51,142 bases of DNA from Acetobacter persici JCM 25330. Its GTDB lineage: Bacteria > Pseudomonadota > Alphaproteobacteria > Acetobacterales > Acetobacteraceae. The stretch is taken from assembly GCF_000613905.1 (NCBI RefSeq), contig NZ_BAJW01000017.1, positions 1 through 51,142 of the forward strand. The letters are read 5' to 3'. The stretch's first letter is position 1; each line of letters opens with the position of its first letter. This document shows positions 19,057-28,778 of the stretch, one piece after another. A program made the translations under genes and the position numbers. A model generated the notes under the pieces. The model did no database searches. It saw only the letters and a list, made by a program, of their open reading frames with translations, and was not told where the DNA came from.

Positions 19057-20286
19057 ATGGCAAACGATTTTTTTGGTCAGATTGATCCACCCCAGCGGCT
19101 GCTGATGGGTCCGGGTCCGGTTAATGTGCATCCGCGCGTCCTGCGCGCCATGGCAGCGGATATGCTCGGGCAGTTTGACCCGGAAATGACAACCTACATG
19201 AATGAAACCATGGCGCTGTATCGTCAGGTTTTCATGACGCAGAACCGCTGGACCTTTCTGGTGGACGGCACGGCGCGGGCAGGGATTGAGGCCGCTCTGG
19301 TTTCTCTTGTGGAGCCGGGGAGTAAAATTCTCATTGTGCGGGCCGGGCGGTTTGGTCTGCTGCTGTCTGAAATTGCTGAACGGATTGGCGCGGAAATCTG
19401 CACGCTGGACCTGCCCTGGGGCGAGGTGGCAACACTTGAACAGATTGAAGACGCTCTGATTGCGCATCGTCCGCAGGTGTTTGCCTGTATCCATGGTGAT
19501 ACCTCCACCACTATGGCGCAGCCGCTTGACGGTGTTGGTGCGCTGTGCCGCAAATATGGTGTGCTGTCCTACGTCGATGCCACGGCAACACTTGGCGGGA
19601 TGCCGGTTGCAACTGATGCGTGGGGTGTGGATGTTATCACCGGGGGCTTGCAGAAATGCATGGGGGGGCCTCCGGGTTCCGCCCCCATTACCATTTCTGA
19701 CCGTGCGGCAGAGCACATCATGGCCCGTCGTCATGTGGAGGCCGGGATCAGGAGCGGGGATATGGCTGATGGCAGCCGCGCCCGTATTCCATCCAACTAT
19801 TTCGATCTGGCGATGGTGATGGATTACTGGTCTGAAAAACGGCTGAACCACCATACGGAAGCCACCACCATGCTCTACGGCGCGCGGGAAGCCGCGCGGG
19901 TGATGCTGGAAGAAGGGCTGGACGCTCGGTTTGCCCGGCACAAGGCCGCAGGGGCGGCGATGGTCGCCGGTTTGCGGGCTATGGGGCTCAAGGTGTTCGG
20001 GCAGGATGCGTACCGCATGACGAACGTCACCGGCGTGTGGATCCCCGAAGGTGTGGAGGGTGAGCCTGTGCGCCAGCAGATGCGGGATGATTTCGGGATT
20101 GAAATTGGCACGGCCTTTGGCCCGCTGGCCGGGAAAATCTGGCGTATTGGCGCGATGGGCTACAACGCCAAAAAGCATAATGTGTTGCTGACGCTGGGGG
20201 CTTTGGAAACCTGTCTGGCCACACAGGGATATGCCGTAAAGCGAGGTGCCGGGGTGGATGCCGCACTTGCAACCTGCCGGACCTGA
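19057..20286 (+). CDS. pucG: (S)-ureidoglycine--glyoxylate aminotransferase
   Basis: PLP-dependent class V aminotransferase of 409 residues. RLLMGPGPVNVHPRVL opens the fold, CIHGDTSTTMAQPLDG and SYVDATATLGGMP line the cofactor pocket, and the Schiff-base lysine is in TGGLQKCMGGPPG. Alanine-glyoxylate transaminases share the fold. Placement directly after allC (24 bases) points to PucG/UGXT activity, giving oxalurate and glycine from ureidoglycine and glyoxylate. Confidence 0.88.
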   Translation: MANDFFGQIDPPQRLLMGPGPVNVHPRVLRAMAADMLGQFDPEMTTYMNETMALYRQVFMTQNRWTFLVDGTARAGIEAALVSLVEPGSKILIVRAGRFGLLLSEIAERIGAEICTLDLPWGEVATLEQIEDALIAHRPQVFACIHGDTSTTMAQPLDGVGALCRKYGVLSYVDATATLGGMPVATDAWGVDVITGGLQKCMGGPPGSAPITISDRAAEHIMARRHVEAGIRSGDMADGSRARIPSNYFDLAMVMDYWSEKRLNHHTEATTMLYGAREAARVMLEEGLDARFARHKAAGAAMVAGLRAMGLKVFGQDAYRMTNVTGVWIPEGVEGEPVRQQMRDDFGIEIGTAFGPLAGKIWRIGAMGYNAKKHNVLLTLGALETCLATQGYAVKRGAGVDAALATCRT

Positions 20287-20320
20287 GACACAAAGAAAAA
20301 TAGAATAACGGGAGGGTGAT

Positions 20321-20506
20321 ATGCGCGAACAGGATAAAACACTCACCAGACTGGAGGCGACGGCTGAGTCTCTTGGGCTGGCCATCCCGGATGACTGTCT
20401 GCCGGGTGTTCTTGCCAACACGCAGCTCTTGCAGGGCTATGTGGATCTGATTTGCGGTATGAGCCTGCCTGATACCTGCCTGCCTGCTTATGAGTATCAG
20501 CCCTGA
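20321..20506 (+). CDS. hpxX: AtzG/HpxX-type small subunit (DUF4089)
   Basis: A 61-residue protein with LEATAESLGLAIPDDCLPGV and LLQGYVDLI, the pattern of the AtzG-like DUF4089 family that forms a complex with AtzE-type amidases. Its TGA overlaps the ATG of the amidase (TGATG), so the two are translationally coupled and likely made in equal amounts. A ribosome-binding GGGAGGGTG precedes the start. Confidence 0.8.
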   Translation: MREQDKTLTRLEATAESLGLAIPDDCLPGVLANTQLLQGYVDLICGMSLPDTCLPAYEYQP

Positions 20507-21870
20507 TGAGCACGATAACTGACCATGCACACCGCATCCGCACAGGGGCGGTGTCGGCTGTCCACACCGTTCAGCAGACGCTTGAGGCGTTCCGGCAGCG
20601 TGACGCAGCGTATCATACCGCTACCCGGTTGCTGGATGAGCGTGCCCTGAAAGCTGCGGCTGACGTTGATGCACGTATTGCGCGCGGGGATCCGGTCGGG
20701 CCGCTGGCGGGTGTGCCATTTGGCGTGAAGGATCTGTTTGATATGGCTGGTCTGGTGACAACTGCCGGATCCGTCGTTTTGAAAGATCAGCCTCCTGCCA
20801 GGCAGGATGCGGAGGTGGTGCGCCGCCTGTGTGCCGCGGGGGCTATTCCCGTGGCGACCCTCAATATGGATGAGTTTGCGTACGGGTTCGCGACAGAAAA
20901 TGCGCATTACGGCACAACAAAAAACCCGCATGATACGGCCTGTCTGGCCGGTGGCTCTTCCGGTGGCTCCGCTGCGGCCGTAGCGGCTGGATTGCTGCCG
21001 CTCACGCTTGGGTCTGATACCAACGGGTCCATCCGTGTTCCGGCCTCTTTATGCGGTGTCTGGGGGCTGAGGCCAACGCAGGGTGCGCTGCCTCTGGAGG
21101 GTGTTTACCCGTTTGCGGCAAGTCTGGATGTGGTGGGGCCATTTACACGCACCAGCGCAGATCTCGCCTGCGCGTTTGAAGCGCTGAGTGGTGAAAATAG
21201 CACAACAGTGCAGGACGTTTCCGGCCTGAAAATCGGGCGTCTGGACGGCTGGTTTGTACAGGATCTGGACCCGGAGCTCGTGGCCGGGGTTAACCGGCTT
21301 CTGGCTGCATGCGCGGATGTGCGCAGCGTAACTCTGCCGGACGTCGCACGGGCACGGGCCGCGTCTTTTGTGATCACTGCGGCAGAGGGCGGCGCGCTGC
21401 ATTCTGGCCGGTTGCAGACGCAGCCCATGGCGTATGACCCGGCAACGCGGGACAGGCTGATTGCTGGCGCTCTTCTGCCCTCCCTGCCGGTCATACAGGC
21501 GCAGAGACTGCGTGCATGGTTCCGGGATGTGCTGCATGAGACCTTCCGGGATGTTGATATTCTGGTAGCTCCGGCCACGCCCGGCGTGGCGCCCCGGCTG
21601 GATCAGCCGACCATTACTCTGGGCGGTAGGCAGGTGTCCGCACGGGCTAATCTGGGCCTGTTTACCCAGCCTCTCAGTCTGGCGGGGATGCCGGTTGTGG
21701 CCGCACCACTGGCTCCCGCACCGGGAAAACCTGTGGGGCTGCCGCTTGGTGTACAACTGATTGCCGCACCGGGGCGGGAAGCAACAGTGCTGGCATTTGC
21801 GCAGACAATGGAAAAAGCCGGTCTTCTGGGGTTTCCCTCCGCCGGTGCCGACGCACGTCAACAGGCCTGA
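20506..21870 (+). CDS. hpxY: AtzE/HpxY-type amidase
   Basis: Amidase-signature enzyme of 454 residues. The Ser-cisSer-Lys triad is visible: Lys in GVPFGVKDLFDMAG, and the serines in CLAGGSSGGSAAAVAAG and TLGSDTNGSIRVPA. Members of this subfamily act with an AtzG-like partner, encoded just upstream. In Klebsiella the homologous hpxWXYZ genes serve late purine catabolism. By context the substrate is probably oxalurate or a related carbamoyl compound, but that is inference. Confidence 0.82.
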   Translation: MSTITDHAHRIRTGAVSAVHTVQQTLEAFRQRDAAYHTATRLLDERALKAAADVDARIARGDPVGPLAGVPFGVKDLFDMAGLVTTAGSVVLKDQPPARQDAEVVRRLCAAGAIPVATLNMDEFAYGFATENAHYGTTKNPHDTACLAGGSSGGSAAAVAAGLLPLTLGSDTNGSIRVPASLCGVWGLRPTQGALPLEGVYPFAASLDVVGPFTRTSADLACAFEALSGENSTTVQDVSGLKIGRLDGWFVQDLDPELVAGVNRLLAACADVRSVTLPDVARARAASFVITAAEGGALHSGRLQTQPMAYDPATRDRLIAGALLPSLPVIQAQRLRAWFRDVLHETFRDVDILVAPATPGVAPRLDQPTITLGGRQVSARANLGLFTQPLSLAGMPVVAAPLAPAPGKPVGLPLGVQLIAAPGREATVLAFAQTMEKAGLLGFPSAGADARQQA

Positions 21871-21875
21871 CATCC

Positions 21876-23459
21876 ATGCTGCACACGCCGCGCTCTACCC
21901 GCGGGATGGTAACGTCCCCGCATCATCTGGCCAGTCAGGCCGGGCTGGATGTTCTGAAAGAAGGGGGAACGGCGCTGGACGCCGTGATTGCCACGGCTGC
22001 GGCGCTGGCCGTGGTCTATCCGCACATGACCTCCATTGGCGGGGATGCTTTCTGGCTGATCCAGTGGCCAGACGGGCGGGTAGACACCATTGATGCCTGC
22101 GGCGCTGCCGCAGGCAGGGCTGATCTCGCATTTTACCGCAATGCCGGGCACGCAACCATTCCCTGGCGGGGCGGGGCTGCGGCCAATACGGTTGCTGGAA
22201 CAGTGTCTGGCTGGGGTGAGGCGCACCGGCTTTCCGGGGCCTATCACAGGCAACAGCAGACGCAGGCGCTGCCGCTGGAGCGGCTTTTGCGGGATGCAAT
22301 CTGGTATGCGGAACAGGGTGTGCCGGTTACGGCGGGCGGGGCTGAGGTTGCCGCGCAGAAAAGTGCTGAACTGTGCGCAGTGTCAGGATATGCGGCGGTT
22401 TTTGAACCAGACGGTCGCCCGTTACAGACTGGCGATATTCTGAAAAACCCCGCACTGGGGGAAACCTTGCGCAAACTGGCTGCTGAGGGTGTGGCCAGTT
22501 TTTATACCGGGTCTCTGGCGCAGAGCCTTGTTGCGGATCTGGCGCGAGCGGGTAGCCCTCTCTCTGCTGAGGATCTGGCCGCTCATGCGGCGAGCCTTCG
22601 TGCACCGTTGTCTGTCGGGGTGAGTGGCGCAACGCTGTATAATATGGCCCCGCCAACGCAGGGTGTTGCGTCTCTTCTCATTCTCGCAGTGTTTGACCGG
22701 CTCAAGGCGGAGGCTCCGGAAAGCTTTGCCTACTGGCACGGGCTTGTGGAAGCGACCAAGCAGGCTTTCCGGTATCGGGACACCCATGTGGGAGACCCTG
22801 TTTATATGACAGTCGAAGCCCAGCAGACGCTGAATGATGCTGCCGCGCTGGACCAGATGGCCGCAGCAATTGATCCGCAGAAAGCGGCCCCGTGGCCTTA
22901 TCCGTCACAGGTCGGGGATACGGTCTGGATGGGGGCTATTGATGCGGATGGTGTGGCTGTCAGCATGATCCAGAGTACCTATTTTGAATTCGGGTCAGGC
23001 GTGGTGCTGCCCCAGACAGGGATTGTCTGGCAAAATCGGGGTTCTAGCTTCCGGCTGGCGGAGGAGGGGTGGAATGTGCTGCGCCCCGGCCGCAAGCCGT
23101 TCCACACGCTGAACCCTGCGGCGGCCCGGTTTGAGGACGGACGGGTGATGGTTTATGGCACCATGGGGGGCGAGGGCCAGCCACAGACGCAGGCGGCGGT
23201 TTTCACCCGTTACGCACAGTATGGCATGGGCTTGCAGCAGGCCGTTACTGCCCCGCGCTGGCTACTGGGGCGCACATGGGGGGATGAAAGCGTGACCCTG
23301 AAATATGAGGACAGGTTTGCGCCGGACCTCGTGGCGCAGATGGCTGCGGCAGGGCACAAGATGGAACGTGTTGCGCCCTTTACCTCTCTGATGGGGCACG
23401 CAGGCGCACTTGTCCGTCACCCTGACGGGATGCTGGAAGGTGCTACGGACCCGGAGTGA
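21876..23459 (+). CDS. hpxW: Oxamate amidohydrolase-like gamma-glutamyltransferase homologue
   Basis: Ntn-hydrolase of the gamma-glutamyltranspeptidase family, 527 residues. The autoprocessing site with the nucleophilic Thr is in SQVGDTVWMGAIDADGVAV, which would split the precursor into large and small subunits. No signal peptide is seen, unlike true periplasmic GGT. Klebsiella HpxW is a cytoplasmic oxamate amidohydrolase giving oxalate and ammonia; the order hpxX-hpxY-hpxW beside pucG supports that role. The gene starts six bases after hpxY and ends the forward operon. Confidence 0.83.
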   Translation: MLHTPRSTRGMVTSPHHLASQAGLDVLKEGGTALDAVIATAAALAVVYPHMTSIGGDAFWLIQWPDGRVDTIDACGAAAGRADLAFYRNAGHATIPWRGGAAANTVAGTVSGWGEAHRLSGAYHRQQQTQALPLERLLRDAIWYAEQGVPVTAGGAEVAAQKSAELCAVSGYAAVFEPDGRPLQTGDILKNPALGETLRKLAAEGVASFYTGSLAQSLVADLARAGSPLSAEDLAAHAASLRAPLSVGVSGATLYNMAPPTQGVASLLILAVFDRLKAEAPESFAYWHGLVEATKQAFRYRDTHVGDPVYMTVEAQQTLNDAAALDQMAAAIDPQKAAPWPYPSQVGDTVWMGAIDADGVAVSMIQSTYFEFGSGVVLPQTGIVWQNRGSSFRLAEEGWNVLRPGRKPFHTLNPAAARFEDGRVMVYGTMGGEGQPQTQAAVFTRYAQYGMGLQQAVTAPRWLLGRTWGDESVTLKYEDRFAPDLVAQMAAAGHKMERVAPFTSLMGHAGALVRHPDGMLEGATDPE

Positions 23460-23497
23460 CGGGGGTGTTGCCGCATGGTAGCGCAGGGTTAAGAGCG

Positions 23498-24832
23498 TTA
23501 TGAGGCGGTGTCCTGCCGGATATGGACAGGCCGCCCATCGACCCAAGTGGCTTTGACGCAGCGGTCGTCTCCTAGCGTCATCAGAACAAAGAGCAGATCC
23601 GCGATGCTGGTGCATTCGTCGCTGCGCAGAGCCAGTAAGGGTGTGGCCGCCGGGTCCAGCACGCACAGATCCGCCTCCATGCCCGGCGCAATGGTCCCGA
23701 TTTTACGCTCCAGATGCAGGGACTGTGCCGCCCCGGCCGTAGCCAGCCAGAACGCCTGAATGGCATGCAGGCGCTGCTTTCCGGCCATCAGCGAGACCTT
23801 GTACGCTTCCCCCATCGTGCTGAGCAGAGAAAAGCTTGTGCCCGCCCCGATATCCGTGCCCAGACCAACATGGACCGGGCGGCGTGGGTCCAGCGCATCA
23901 AACAGCCGGAAGGCGCCGCTCCCTAAAAACAGATTGGAGGTCGGGCAATGGGCCAGTGTACAGCGTGTGTCATGGCAGTGCTGGAAATCATGCTCGTGCA
24001 TATGGATGGCATGGCCAAAAATGGCGCGCGGGCCTGCCAGACCCGCTTTGTCATACACATCCAGATAGGACGTCCGGTCCGGGAACAGTGTTTTGACAAA
24101 AGCAATCTCATCCTCGTTTTCAGCAAGATGCGTCTGCATGAACAGATCATCCCGGCTCCGGAAGAGAGCCCCGGCACATTCCAGTTGCTCCGGTGTGCTA
24201 GTGATCGCGAAGCGCGGCGTAATGGCGTAAAGCTGCCGCCCTTTGCCGTGCCATGCTTCAATCAGTTTCAGGGACTCATCATAGCCCTGTCTGGCGGTAT
24301 CCCTGAGGTTATCCGGCGCATTGCGGTCCATCAGGACTTTGCCCGCAATCATCCGGGTGCCAAGCTTCTCTGATTCCTGAAAAAAGGCTGTCACGGATTC
24401 AGGATGTACGGTGCAGTATACAGCCGCTGTTGTCGTCCCGTTACGCAGCAGTTCCTGCAAAAAGGCGCGGGCGACGGTCTGTGCAACCTCCGGGCTGGAG
24501 AATTTTGCCTCGGTGGGAAACACATACTGTTGCAGCCATTCCAGTAGCTGCTCACCCCATGAGGCAATAACGGGGAGCTGCGGGTAGTGGACGTGTGTAT
24601 CAATAAACCCTGCGCTGATCAGGCTGTTTGGATAGTGTGTAACCTGCACGCCTTCAGGCATCTGTGTCCGCAGCGCATCATAAGCGCCGCACAGGCTAAT
24701 CTTGCCGTTTTCAATCAGGATCAGTCCGTCTTCTTCAACATGCAAAGCCTCTTCCGGCGGCATTGTGAAAGGATTGCCTTTGAACGTGACATAACGCCCT
24801 CTCAGAGCAGCGGTGCGGGACGGGGAGGGCAT
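23498..24832 (-). CDS. guaD: Guanine deaminase
   Basis: Amidohydrolase of 444 residues converting guanine to xanthine and ammonia. The zinc motif and substrate loop read GFIDTHVHYPQLPVIASWGE, then EWLQQYVFPTEAKF, MQTHLAENEDEI, GHAIHMHEHDF, CPTSNLFLGSG and VGLGTDIGAGTSFSLL. These match GuaD closely. I chose the ATG at 24832 because the upstream one (24886) lies inside the LysR gene. It follows that regulator by 25 bases in the same direction and is convergent with hpxW. Confidence 0.93.
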   Translation of the reverse strand: MPSPSRTAALRGRYVTFKGNPFTMPPEEALHVEEDGLILIENGKISLCGAYDALRTQMPEGVQVTHYPNSLISAGFIDTHVHYPQLPVIASWGEQLLEWLQQYVFPTEAKFSSPEVAQTVARAFLQELLRNGTTTAAVYCTVHPESVTAFFQESEKLGTRMIAGKVLMDRNAPDNLRDTARQGYDESLKLIEAWHGKGRQLYAITPRFAITSTPEQLECAGALFRSRDDLFMQTHLAENEDEIAFVKTLFPDRTSYLDVYDKAGLAGPRAIFGHAIHMHEHDFQHCHDTRCTLAHCPTSNLFLGSGAFRLFDALDPRRPVHVGLGTDIGAGTSFSLLSTMGEAYKVSLMAGKQRLHAIQAFWLATAGAAQSLHLERKIGTIAPGMEADLCVLDPAATPLLALRSDECTSIADLLFVLMTLGDDRCVKATWVDGRPVHIRQDTAS

Positions 24833-24857
24833 GGAACCTCGCAGACAGGGGCCGGAG

Positions 24858-25774
24858 TTAAAGCTGGTCGGCAAAAAACTGTTCAATTTCAGAAATAATC
24901 AGTCTTGCTGCCATGGAAAGCTGGCGTGATCTGTCAACACATAGCGCCAGCGTAACCGGGGACAGTTTTTTATGCAGGATGGGGGTGAACGCAAGCTGAT
25001 TTTTCTGCACTTCGTCATACACATCCAGATAGGAGAGAACGCCGATGCCAACTCCGGCACTGACGAGCGATTTGATCATCTGAATATTGTCAGCCCGGCC
25101 TACCGCCTGAATTTTCAGGCCGGTTTCTGCTTCCAGCAGTTCCAGTGGCCGCCATAACGCCAGCGGGGGTGCGGGAATGACAACCGGATACTCCGCGCAC
25201 AGGCTGAACGGGGCGGACTCCAGCGCGCCGACGGGGTGGTCAGGCGGGGTGATAAAGCCAAGCGGAATTTCCTTATGGGCCCGCACAAACAGTTCCCGCA
25301 TGTGGCCGGGGTTGAACATCAGGCAAAATCCGCCTGACCATCTACCAGAATTTCCCCCATATCCTTGCTGGCGCGTACATGCACGTTCACGACAATACCG
25401 GGATGTGTTTTCCGCAGGCGGCCCAGCACGGCGGGCAGGAAGCCCTTTGTCAGCGCATCGGGGATCAGGATATCCGCCGAGCCCTGCCGCAGGCCTTTCA
25501 GGTTATCAATCTGCGTGGTGAGCGCGCGGAGGTCCCGCGTCCAGCGGATGCCCGAAGAGAGCAGGAGTTCACCCGCCGTGGTCAGCCGCAACCCGGTTGG
25601 CAGGCGCTCGAAGAGCTGCGTGCCGAGCAGTTTTTCGCCTTGCAGGATCTGCCGGTCGATCGCCGAGGCCGCGATATTCAGCTCATCAGAGGCTTTGCGG
25701 ATTGAGCCCTGCTGCGCCACGGCAATGAAGTAGCGAAGGAAGCGAGAAAAAACCGGCATGTGAGGTGATCTCAT
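24858..25774 (-). CDS. LysR-family regulator, one frameshift
   Basis: Transcription factor of about 305 residues. The helix-turn-helix lies in QQGSIRKASDELNIAASAID, followed by the co-inducer domain. One base is missing in an A4 run at 25325-25328; restoring it joins GQADF to CLMFNPGHMREL. The gene is cotranscribed with guaD and divergent from the flavin monooxygenase, so it probably controls that gene and the puuE-uraD-uraH-permease genes behind it. The inducer is unknown; urate or a purine is a reasonable guess. Confidence 0.88.
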
Positions 25775-25825
25775 TTTGCGAACGGATTAGACTGATTTAA
25801 GTCATATACAAGAATGGTCCGGGTG

Positions 25826-25838
25826 TGAAATTGTTTCA
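25826..25838. promoter_or_regulatory. Putative LysR site between lysR and the monooxygenase
   Basis: TGAAA-TTG-TTTCA is a perfect dyad of the T-N11-A form expected for LysR regulators and lies in the 99-base divergent promoter region. Confidence 0.45.
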
Positions 25839-25873
25839 GATGGCGATAGGCCGGGATAAAGATAAGGTTAGAC

Positions 25874-27318
25874 GTGCAGATGGAACAGGTTTCTTCCACC
25901 ACAGGGCTGGACCAGCTTGAACAGCGTGTTCGGGATGATCTGGCTAAAATCCGCTACGCAACGGGTGACTGGTGCGTGCCTCTGGAGCGGGATGGAGAGC
26001 GTGTTCTGGATGTTGCCATTATCGGCGGCGGGCAGGGAGGGCTTGCAACGGCGTTCGCACTCCGTCGGCGTGGCCTGAGTAACGCTTGCATTTTTGATCA
26101 GGCGGCCCGTGGCGGGGAAGGCCCGTGGGTCACTTTCGCCCGGATGATCACCCTGCGCACGCCCAAGCATGTCACGGGGCCTGATCTGGGTATCCCGAGC
26201 CTGACGCCGCAATCCTGGTTTGAAGCACGTTATGGTGTGGCAGCGTGGAAGGCGCTGGATAAAATTTCCCGGCAGGACTGGCAGGCCTATCTGGACTGGC
26301 TGCGCGATGTGCTGGCCCTGCCTGTACAGAATGACCGTAAACTGGTTGATATTGACTGGAGGATGGTCTTCTACGCCTCACGTTCCAGCAGGCCGGTGGT
26401 GCGCAGTCTCATGTCTGGGCGCGTAAAATGGTTCTGGCCACCGGGATTGAAGGGGGCGGGGCCTGGCATGTGCCGGACTTTATCAAGCAGGCACTTCCCG
26501 CCTCGCGCTATGCGCACACCAGCCAGCAGATTGATTTTGCCGCACTCAAAGGCAAGCGGATTGGTGTGCTGGGGGCCGGGGCCTCGGCGTTTGATAACGC
26601 CGCGACGGCGCTGGAACTCGGCGCGGGGCGCGTCGATCTGTGCCTGCGTCGGCAGAAAATTCCGAGTGTGAACCCGTATCGCTGGATGGAGAATGCGGGC
26701 TTCCTCGGATATTTCGCTGATCTGCCTGATCAGGTGCGCTGGCGCTTTATGCACCGCATTTATGACCTCAATCAGCCGCCGCCGCAGGATACGTTCTGGC
26801 GTTGCCGCAAGCATGAAAATTTTGCGTTCCACACGGGGGCGCCCTGGCTTGCAGTGAAAGAAACACCGGAAGGCGTTGTCGTCACGACGCCACAGGGCGA
26901 AATGACATTTGATTTCCTGATTATTGGCACCGGATTTGTGATTGACCTCACCCGCCGCCCGGAAATGCACCGTTTTGCCCGGAACGTCACCCTCTGGCGG
27001 GACCGCTTTACTGCCCCTGCGGGCGAGGAGAGCGAGGTTCTGGCCAGCCACCCTTATCTGAGCGGTAACTTCCAGTTCCAGCCTCTGAATGAGGCGGACC
27101 CGCTGGCGCCAATGCTCAAGGCCATTCATAACTTCACGTTTGCCGCGATGCCCAGCATGGGGCTTTCAGGGGCGTCCATCAGCGGGATGCGTTTTGGGGT
27201 GGAGCGGCTGGTGCAGGCCATCGGGCGTGAACTGTTTGTGCAGGATGGCGAGGCGCATCTGCAAAGCCTGCTGGATTACGATACGGACGAACTCGTCAGC
27301 CTTGCCCCACCTGTGTAA
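25874..27318 (+). CDS. Flavin-dependent monooxygenase, candidate urate hydroxylase, one frameshift
   Basis: Two-Rossmann flavoprotein of about 481 residues. The FAD motif is VAIIGGGQGGLATAFALRRR (GGGQGG at 51-56). The conserved ATG (MVLATGIEGGGAW), an FMO-like YAHTSQQIDF and a second NAD(P)H motif, IGVLGAGASAFDNA, follow. This resembles class B monooxygenases, not the para-hydroxybenzoate hydroxylase fold of HpxO. One G is missing near 26361-26362; correcting it gives DGLLRLTFQQAGGAQSHVWA and joins both halves. It heads the puuE-uraD-uraH-permease run, and the cluster lacks any recognisable uricase, so I infer that it oxidises urate, perhaps like the HpyO enzyme described from Xanthomonas. 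Sequence alone does not prove this. Confidence 0.7.
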
Positions 27319-27381
27319 GAGACGTCCCCAAAGCAAGAATACGTGCAAGACGCATGACCAACAGGCAAAGCCGGAGAGAGT

Positions 27382-28275
27382 ATGACTGATTATCCGCGGG
27401 ATATGACAGGATATGGCCCGACACCGCCCGACCCTCAGTGGCCCGACGGGGCGCGCATTGCCGTGCAGTTTGTCATTAATTACGAGGAAGGGGCTGAAAA
27501 CTGCGTCCTGCACGGGGATAAGGGGTCAGAGGCTTTCCTGTCAGAAATGGTGGGCACCCGCTCTATCCCGGATGCCCGCTGCATGCAGATGGAAAGCCTG
27601 TATGAATATGGCAGCCGCGCCGGGTTCTGGCGGTTGCACCGGCTGTTCCAGTCTGCTGGGATGCGCCCGACAGTGTTTGGTGTGGCTCTGGCAATGGCGC
27701 GTAATCCGGAAGCCGTCGCGGCCATGAAGGACGGAAACTGGGAAATCGCCACGCACGGGCTGCGCTGGATTGATTATCAGGATATCCCGGAAGAGGTGGA
27801 ACGCGCGCATATCCGCGAGGCCATTGCGCTGCATACGCAGATTACCGGCTCCCGTCCCCTCGGCTGGTATCAGGGCCGCACAAGCCCCAACACCGCGCGT
27901 CTGGTCGTGGAAGAAGGCGGCTTTGTGTATGACGCGGACTCATACGCGGATGATCTGCCGTACTATGACCGGCGATACGGACGCCCTCAACTGATTGTGC
28001 CTTACACGCTGGACGTGAATGACATGAAGTTCGCGGCGCTGAATGGCTTTACGGAGGGCGAACAGTTCTTCCGTTATCTGCGGGACACGTTTGATATGCT
28101 GTACCGGGAAGGCGGCCGGATGATGTCCATTGGCCTGCATTGCAGGCTTGCCGGAAAACCGGCCCGTGCGCTGGCTGTGGCGCGTTTTCTGGAGCATGTG
28201 CAGGCGCATGAGAAAGTCTGGGTTGCGACCCGGCTTGAGATCGCGCAGCACTGGCTTGCGGTGCATCCGGCATGA
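27382..28275 (+). CDS. puuE: Allantoinase, PuuE (polysaccharide deacetylase-like) type
   Basis: Cofactor-independent allantoinase of 297 residues, hydrolysing allantoin to allantoate. Family blocks are INYEEGAENCVLHGD, EIATHGLRWIDYQDI, GWYQGRTSPNTARLV and YDADSYADDLPYY. Its stop codon overlaps the uraD start (ATGA). It lies 63 bases after the monooxygenase. Confidence 0.93.
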   Translation: MTDYPRDMTGYGPTPPDPQWPDGARIAVQFVINYEEGAENCVLHGDKGSEAFLSEMVGTRSIPDARCMQMESLYEYGSRAGFWRLHRLFQSAGMRPTVFGVALAMARNPEAVAAMKDGNWEIATHGLRWIDYQDIPEEVERAHIREAIALHTQITGSRPLGWYQGRTSPNTARLVVEEGGFVYDADSYADDLPYYDRRYGRPQLIVPYTLDVNDMKFAALNGFTEGEQFFRYLRDTFDMLYREGGRMMSIGLHCRLAGKPARALAVARFLEHVQAHEKVWVATRLEIAQHWLAVHPA

Positions 28276-28778
28276 CGCTTGATGATGTGAATACCCTGCC
28301 GCCAGATGCCTTCGTGGTAGAATTTGGCGGTTTGTATGAACACTCTCCCTGGGTTGCGGAAGGGGCTGCGCAGCAGCGCCCCTTTGCCAGCAGGGAGGCG
28401 ATGCTGAAGGCTTTTTCTGACGTGGTGCATCAGGCCGGGTATGACCGCCAGATCGCACTGGTCAGGGCGCATCCGGAGCTTGGGCATCGTGCGGGAATTG
28501 ACCCGGCTTTGACGGAGGCCTCCGCACAGGAGCAGGGAAGTGCCGGGCTGGACCGGCTGAGCCCTGCCGAATATGCGCATTTCCAGAGCCTGAACACCGC
28601 ATACCGGGACAAGTTTGGCATGCCGTTTGTTATCTGCGTCCGTAAGGCCGGGAAAGCGGTCATTCTGAATGCCATGGCGGAGCGTCTGCTCAGCACGCCG
28701 GAGGCCGAACTGGCAGAGGCGCTCAGGCAGATTGATGCTATTGCCTCTTTACGCTTGCAGGATAAAGTGACCGCATGA
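28272..28778 (+). CDS. uraD: OHCU decarboxylase
   Basis: 2-oxo-4-hydroxy-4-carboxy-5-ureidoimidazoline decarboxylase of 168 residues, giving (S)-allantoin. The signature RAHPELGHRAG with the catalytic histidine, and FGMPFVICVRKAG, are clear. It overlaps puuE and uraH by four bases on each side, so the three are translationally coupled. Confidence 0.94.
   Translation: MTLDDVNTLPPDAFVVEFGGLYEHSPWVAEGAAQQRPFASREAMLKAFSDVVHQAGYDRQIALVRAHPELGHRAGIDPALTEASAQEQGSAGLDRLSPAEYAHFQSLNTAYRDKFGMPFVICVRKAGKAVILNAMAERLLSTPEAELAEALRQIDAIASLRLQDKVTA

Noticed and set aside
18751..20421. A 556-codon minus-strand open frame opposite allC and pucG
   Set aside because: The protein is rich in His, Arg and Pro with no recognisable domain. 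The plus strand encodes two intact conserved enzymes; the frame is open because of codon bias.
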